Assembly (NCBI GenBank): GCA_024734555.1
Contig: JANPWX010000107.1
Location: 1,740,301-1,804,300, forward strand
Reading direction: 5' to 3'
Length of the DNA stretch: 64,000 bases
Source of the DNA: Trochalopteron elliotii
Lineage: Eukaryota; Chordata; Aves; Passeriformes; Leiothrichidae
Below the pieces are notes generated by a model, which worked only from the letters and a program-made list of their open reading frames with translations, made no database searches and had not been told where the DNA came from. This document shows, piece after piece, positions 62,111 through 64,000 of the stretch. Numbering within the stretch: the first letter of the stretch is position 1; each line of letters opens with the position of its first letter. Position numbers and translations under genes: made by a program.

Positions 62111-63913
62111 CTGGTGGAAAAACAGAAGAGTCAGATCTCAGAAAGGAACCAATTTAAACTGTATTCAATATAACTAAGTTTAGCACTAGAAGAACAATAC
62201 TGGAAAAAGGATTTGGGATGTGCCTTTGGATATCCAGACATTAAGCCCAGGAAGGTGCAATGCTGCCAAGAAGTAGAACATGCTCAACTTCCAACTTTCC
62301 TGTTCCTGCCTCAATTGTTCAAGGTGAAAAACCCAAACCAGGAATTCATCTTAATCCTTAAAGAAGCACATTTCACTTTCTGTTTAGGTTGTGACTTTTA
62401 TCTTTTGTCTGCAGGCTGGCTGGATTCTTCTCTTCTGCCAGTCTTTTGGGGCAAAAAAATGTAGACATGGTGTGTTTGTTGCTTCTATTTTGAATCTCCT
62501 CCAGGTAAGAGAGACAATCAGGGCAGGGAATTCTGGAAATTGCTGTGCAAGAGTAGCAAGATCTATACACTAAAAGGGTAACCACTATCTGCCTCACACT
62601 GCAGTAACTTTACTGAAATGTCAGTCCAGTGGCTGCTTTTGTTTCTTTTGCTGTTGCTTCTCTCTTTTCACCCCTCTAATGCCCCCCTGCTCTCAAACAC
62701 ATCAGCTAAAATAAGGTGGGAGATTCCCCTCTAGCCAGCCCAGAGTAATCTGTGGAACCAGCTGTCTGATCCACCTGATCAGGTCCTGATCTACCTCAGC
62801 TTCCAGGCTGGATTCAACACTGAGATATCATTCAGTATGCTCTGGAGCTGAACCTGCTGCAAACTCCTTAGAGCAGTCTGTGTGTGGAACTACAAGACTT
62901 TTTTTCTCTCATAGCTGACTTTATTTTCCCCCTGTAGCCAAGAAGCATGATGATGACAACATCCTCTTTGAAATCATCACAGCAATTGAAATCCACTATT
63001 ACTTGCAAGCAGCCTCATCCACAGAGTGCACACTTTGAAATCATCATGGGGAGATTTTCTAAACAGTTTATAAAAGCTCCTGCTCATTTCCCCATTTTGT
63101 TTATTTTTTTTTTTCCCTCCTGAATATGTGTCACTTGAGGTGTATTGAGATAATGCTATCCAGGATGATTTTTCAGGAAGTTTTTTTTCTTTTTCTCCTG
63201 AATGTGTGTCACTTGAGGTGTATTGAGATAATGCTATCCAGGATGATTTTTCAGGAAGTCGTTCCTGACCAGTAGATCTATTTCCACAGAATACAACCAG
63301 GAAGAACACACTGCCTTATCGAGGTTCTGTTATCTTCTGCCTGCCAGGTCTACCTGCGGGAAGGTGGCCTTTGTCCCACGTTAGGGCTTGTGTGTGATGA
63401 AGGTCAGCGCTGAGGCTGTGCGGGGCAGCAGGAGGACTAATGCCGAGCCGGACAGGTTGTGTCTTGGGTAAGAAAAGGCACAGCTTTGCTTTATCTCTCT
63501 GTGTATTTTACCAGATGAAGCGCCACCGAGCCGCGCTGTCACCGCAGCTCTTCCCCCCACAACCCTATGACGGGTGGGACGCGCTGTTGTCATTTCCTTA
63601 CACATTTCTATTGGCTCTCCTAAAATTTGTGTCACTGCCGGTGCTCCGCCGCCGAAGGTGGATTTACCTTCCAGGAATAGCCGTTCCCGCGGTCGCAGTC
63701 GATCTCCCGCTGGCAGACGGCGCGCACGGCCAGGCAGTGGTGCCGCCACAGTCGCTCGCTGCTCTCGATGACTCGGTGCCAACCCTTGCACGTCACGGAC
63801 GCCTGGCACAAGCTCTCCACGTCCAGCCCGCTGAAAATGCGGGAGCTGATCTCGGGAGGAAGGGCAGACACGAAGTCACCCGCTCCTCCTCTTCCTCCCT
63901 CGGCGCCGTCCAT
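61949..63913 (-). CDS. FBXO48: FBXO48, F-box protein 48 (2 coding exons)
   Basis: The coding sequence is the complement of 63668-63913 and 61949-62110: 246+162 nt, 135 aa plus TGA from the first ATG. F-box proteins recruit substrates to SCF (SKP1-CUL1) ubiquitin ligases; little is known of this member's targets. Seen: an F-box from about residue 18 (ALPPEISSRIFSGLDVESLC through CKGWHRVI to LWRHHC), then AVCQREID, and after the splice RNYWKSKVKQEWLSGKYSN and the conserved C terminus DTWGEILEAELER, matching the family. Human FBXO48 is 155 aa, with a longer and unrelated N terminus. The upstream frame stays open past a GTG at 63941-63943 to the window edge, so a longer N terminus is possible. 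Convergent with PLEK; APLF is expected just beyond the edge in divergent orientation. Confidence 0.93.
62891..63031 (+). pseudogene. Partial duplicate of PLEK exon 9 with its 3' splice site
   Basis: Collinear with 52866-53011, in the same orientation, about 10 kb downstream. The copy includes about 45 bp of the preceding intron, the polypyrimidine tract and an AG acceptor (TAG instead of CAG), then exon sequence from 62938. Over roughly 95 exon bases I count four differences: one changes Asn to Ile, one is in the Ser codon pair, and two adjacent ones change Arg-Thr to Cys-Thr. Homology ends at 63031, and the frame meets TGA at 63036-63038. That would remove the final PH2 helix with its conserved Trp. 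It lies antisense within the FBXO48 intron. It carries intron sequence and lacks a poly-A tail, so it is a DNA-level duplication and not a retrocopy. Confidence 0.93.
63117..63259 (+). repeat. Tandem duplication, 65-bp units at 78-bp period
   Basis: Units 63117-63181 and 63195-63259 are identical except for one base (GAATATGTG versus GAATGTGTG). They are separated by a T-rich linker that resembles the T-rich sequence before unit 1, so the duplicated unit is probably T-tract plus 65 bp. A minus-strand frame through it shows a repeated peptide, an artefact of the duplication. Confidence 0.95.
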
Positions 63914-64000
63914 CCCCGCGGCCTCGGGCTGCCGAGGCGTCACCGCCGCCTCTCCGTGTGCGGGCGGCCGTCGCCGGCAGCGCTCTGGGCCGGGTGCCGC
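63510..64000. promoter_or_regulatory. CpG-rich FBXO48 5' region, probably shared with APLF
   Basis: GC- and CpG-rich sequence around FBXO48 exon 1 running to the window end. In other vertebrates APLF lies next to FBXO48 in the opposite orientation, so a bidirectional CpG-island promoter is likely just at or past the right edge. No APLF coding sequence is seen. Confidence 0.5.
63668..63913 (-). CDS. FBXO48: FBXO48 coding exon 1 (F-box)
   Basis: 246 nt from ATG (63911-63913, G at -3 and +4) to the donor AAG|GTAAAT, encoding 82 residues with a Gly-rich N terminus (MDGAEGGRGG) and the F-box. The frame is open upstream to the edge, without another ATG in view. Confidence 0.85.

Larger units (their letters stand above)
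62111..63667 (-). other. FBXO48: FBXO48 intron 1
   Basis: 1557-bp phase-0 intron with GTAAAT donor and CCACCAG acceptor. It harbours the antisense copy of PLEK exon 9 and a short tandem duplication. Confidence 0.9.

Noticed and set aside
62977..63309. Minus-strand frame with an internally repeated peptide
   Set aside because: The repeated peptide is the 78-bp tandem duplication translated. The frame lies in the FBXO48 intron and reads the PLEK exon copy backwards.
63914..63943. FBXO48 start at 63943
   Set aside because: The codon there is GTG, not ATG. The first ATG is at 63911-63913, so that start was used, while noting that the frame is open upstream.
1..64000. CRISPR arrays, bacterial operons, tRNA or rRNA genes
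   Set aside because: None were seen. The window is vertebrate nuclear DNA, and no tRNA or rRNA gene pattern was recognised.

Overview
The window looks like avian, probably songbird, nuclear DNA. It is AT-rich and sparsely coding, genes are split by GT-AG introns, and CR1 LINE 3'-end fragments and LTR-like fragments are scattered through it. Assembly gaps fall in two GC-rich stretches (29-391 and 34701-35039). Three genes can be read exon by exon, and all splice phases close: CNRIP1 (minus strand, 3 coding exons, 162 aa), PLEK/pleckstrin (plus strand, 9 coding exons, 353 aa) and FBXO48 (minus strand, 2 coding exons, at least 135 aa). The gene order matches the vertebrate block PPP3R1-CNRIP1-PLEK-FBXO48-APLF. 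By synteny the promoter-like CpG sequence at the left edge should belong to the PPP3R1 5' end, and APLF should start just past the right edge. Neither neighbour's coding sequence is visible here.

Layout: 392-520 is a CpG-rich promoter-like patch with an inverted CCAAT box, a perfect CRE, a G-quadruplex motif and a YY1-like motif, followed directly by a CR1 fragment. About 1-27 kb is intergenic DNA with CR1 pieces, an LTR-like piece, an (ATT)26 microsatellite and a short direct duplication. CNRIP1 occupies about 27.3-34.3 kb, with its promoter CpG island partly lost in the second gap. Intergenic DNA at 35-41.4 kb includes a triple IRF/ISRE-like motif. PLEK runs from a TATA-box promoter at about 41.48 kb to polyadenylation signals at 53.97 and 55.68 kb. 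Convergent FBXO48 ends near 61.64 kb and begins at the CpG-rich right edge.

PLEK encodes the PH-DEP-PH protein of platelets and leukocytes that is phosphorylated by PKC. CNRIP1 is a cannabinoid-receptor-tail-binding protein. FBXO48 is a small F-box protein. They are neighbours by conserved synteny and nothing here suggests a shared pathway. The most unusual observation is a young copy of PLEK's last exon, with its splice acceptor, lying inside the FBXO48 intron antisense to FBXO48. It has diverged at its 3' end, where a 14-bp repeat of its own sequence occurs, and a 78-bp-period tandem duplication follows about 80 bp further on. Other leads are a 72-nt near-perfect hairpin in PLEK intron 4, two LTR-like segments with sense poly(A) signals in PLEK intron 2, two minimal uORFs in the PLEK leader, and an FBXO48 reading frame that stays open upstream of its first ATG to the window edge.
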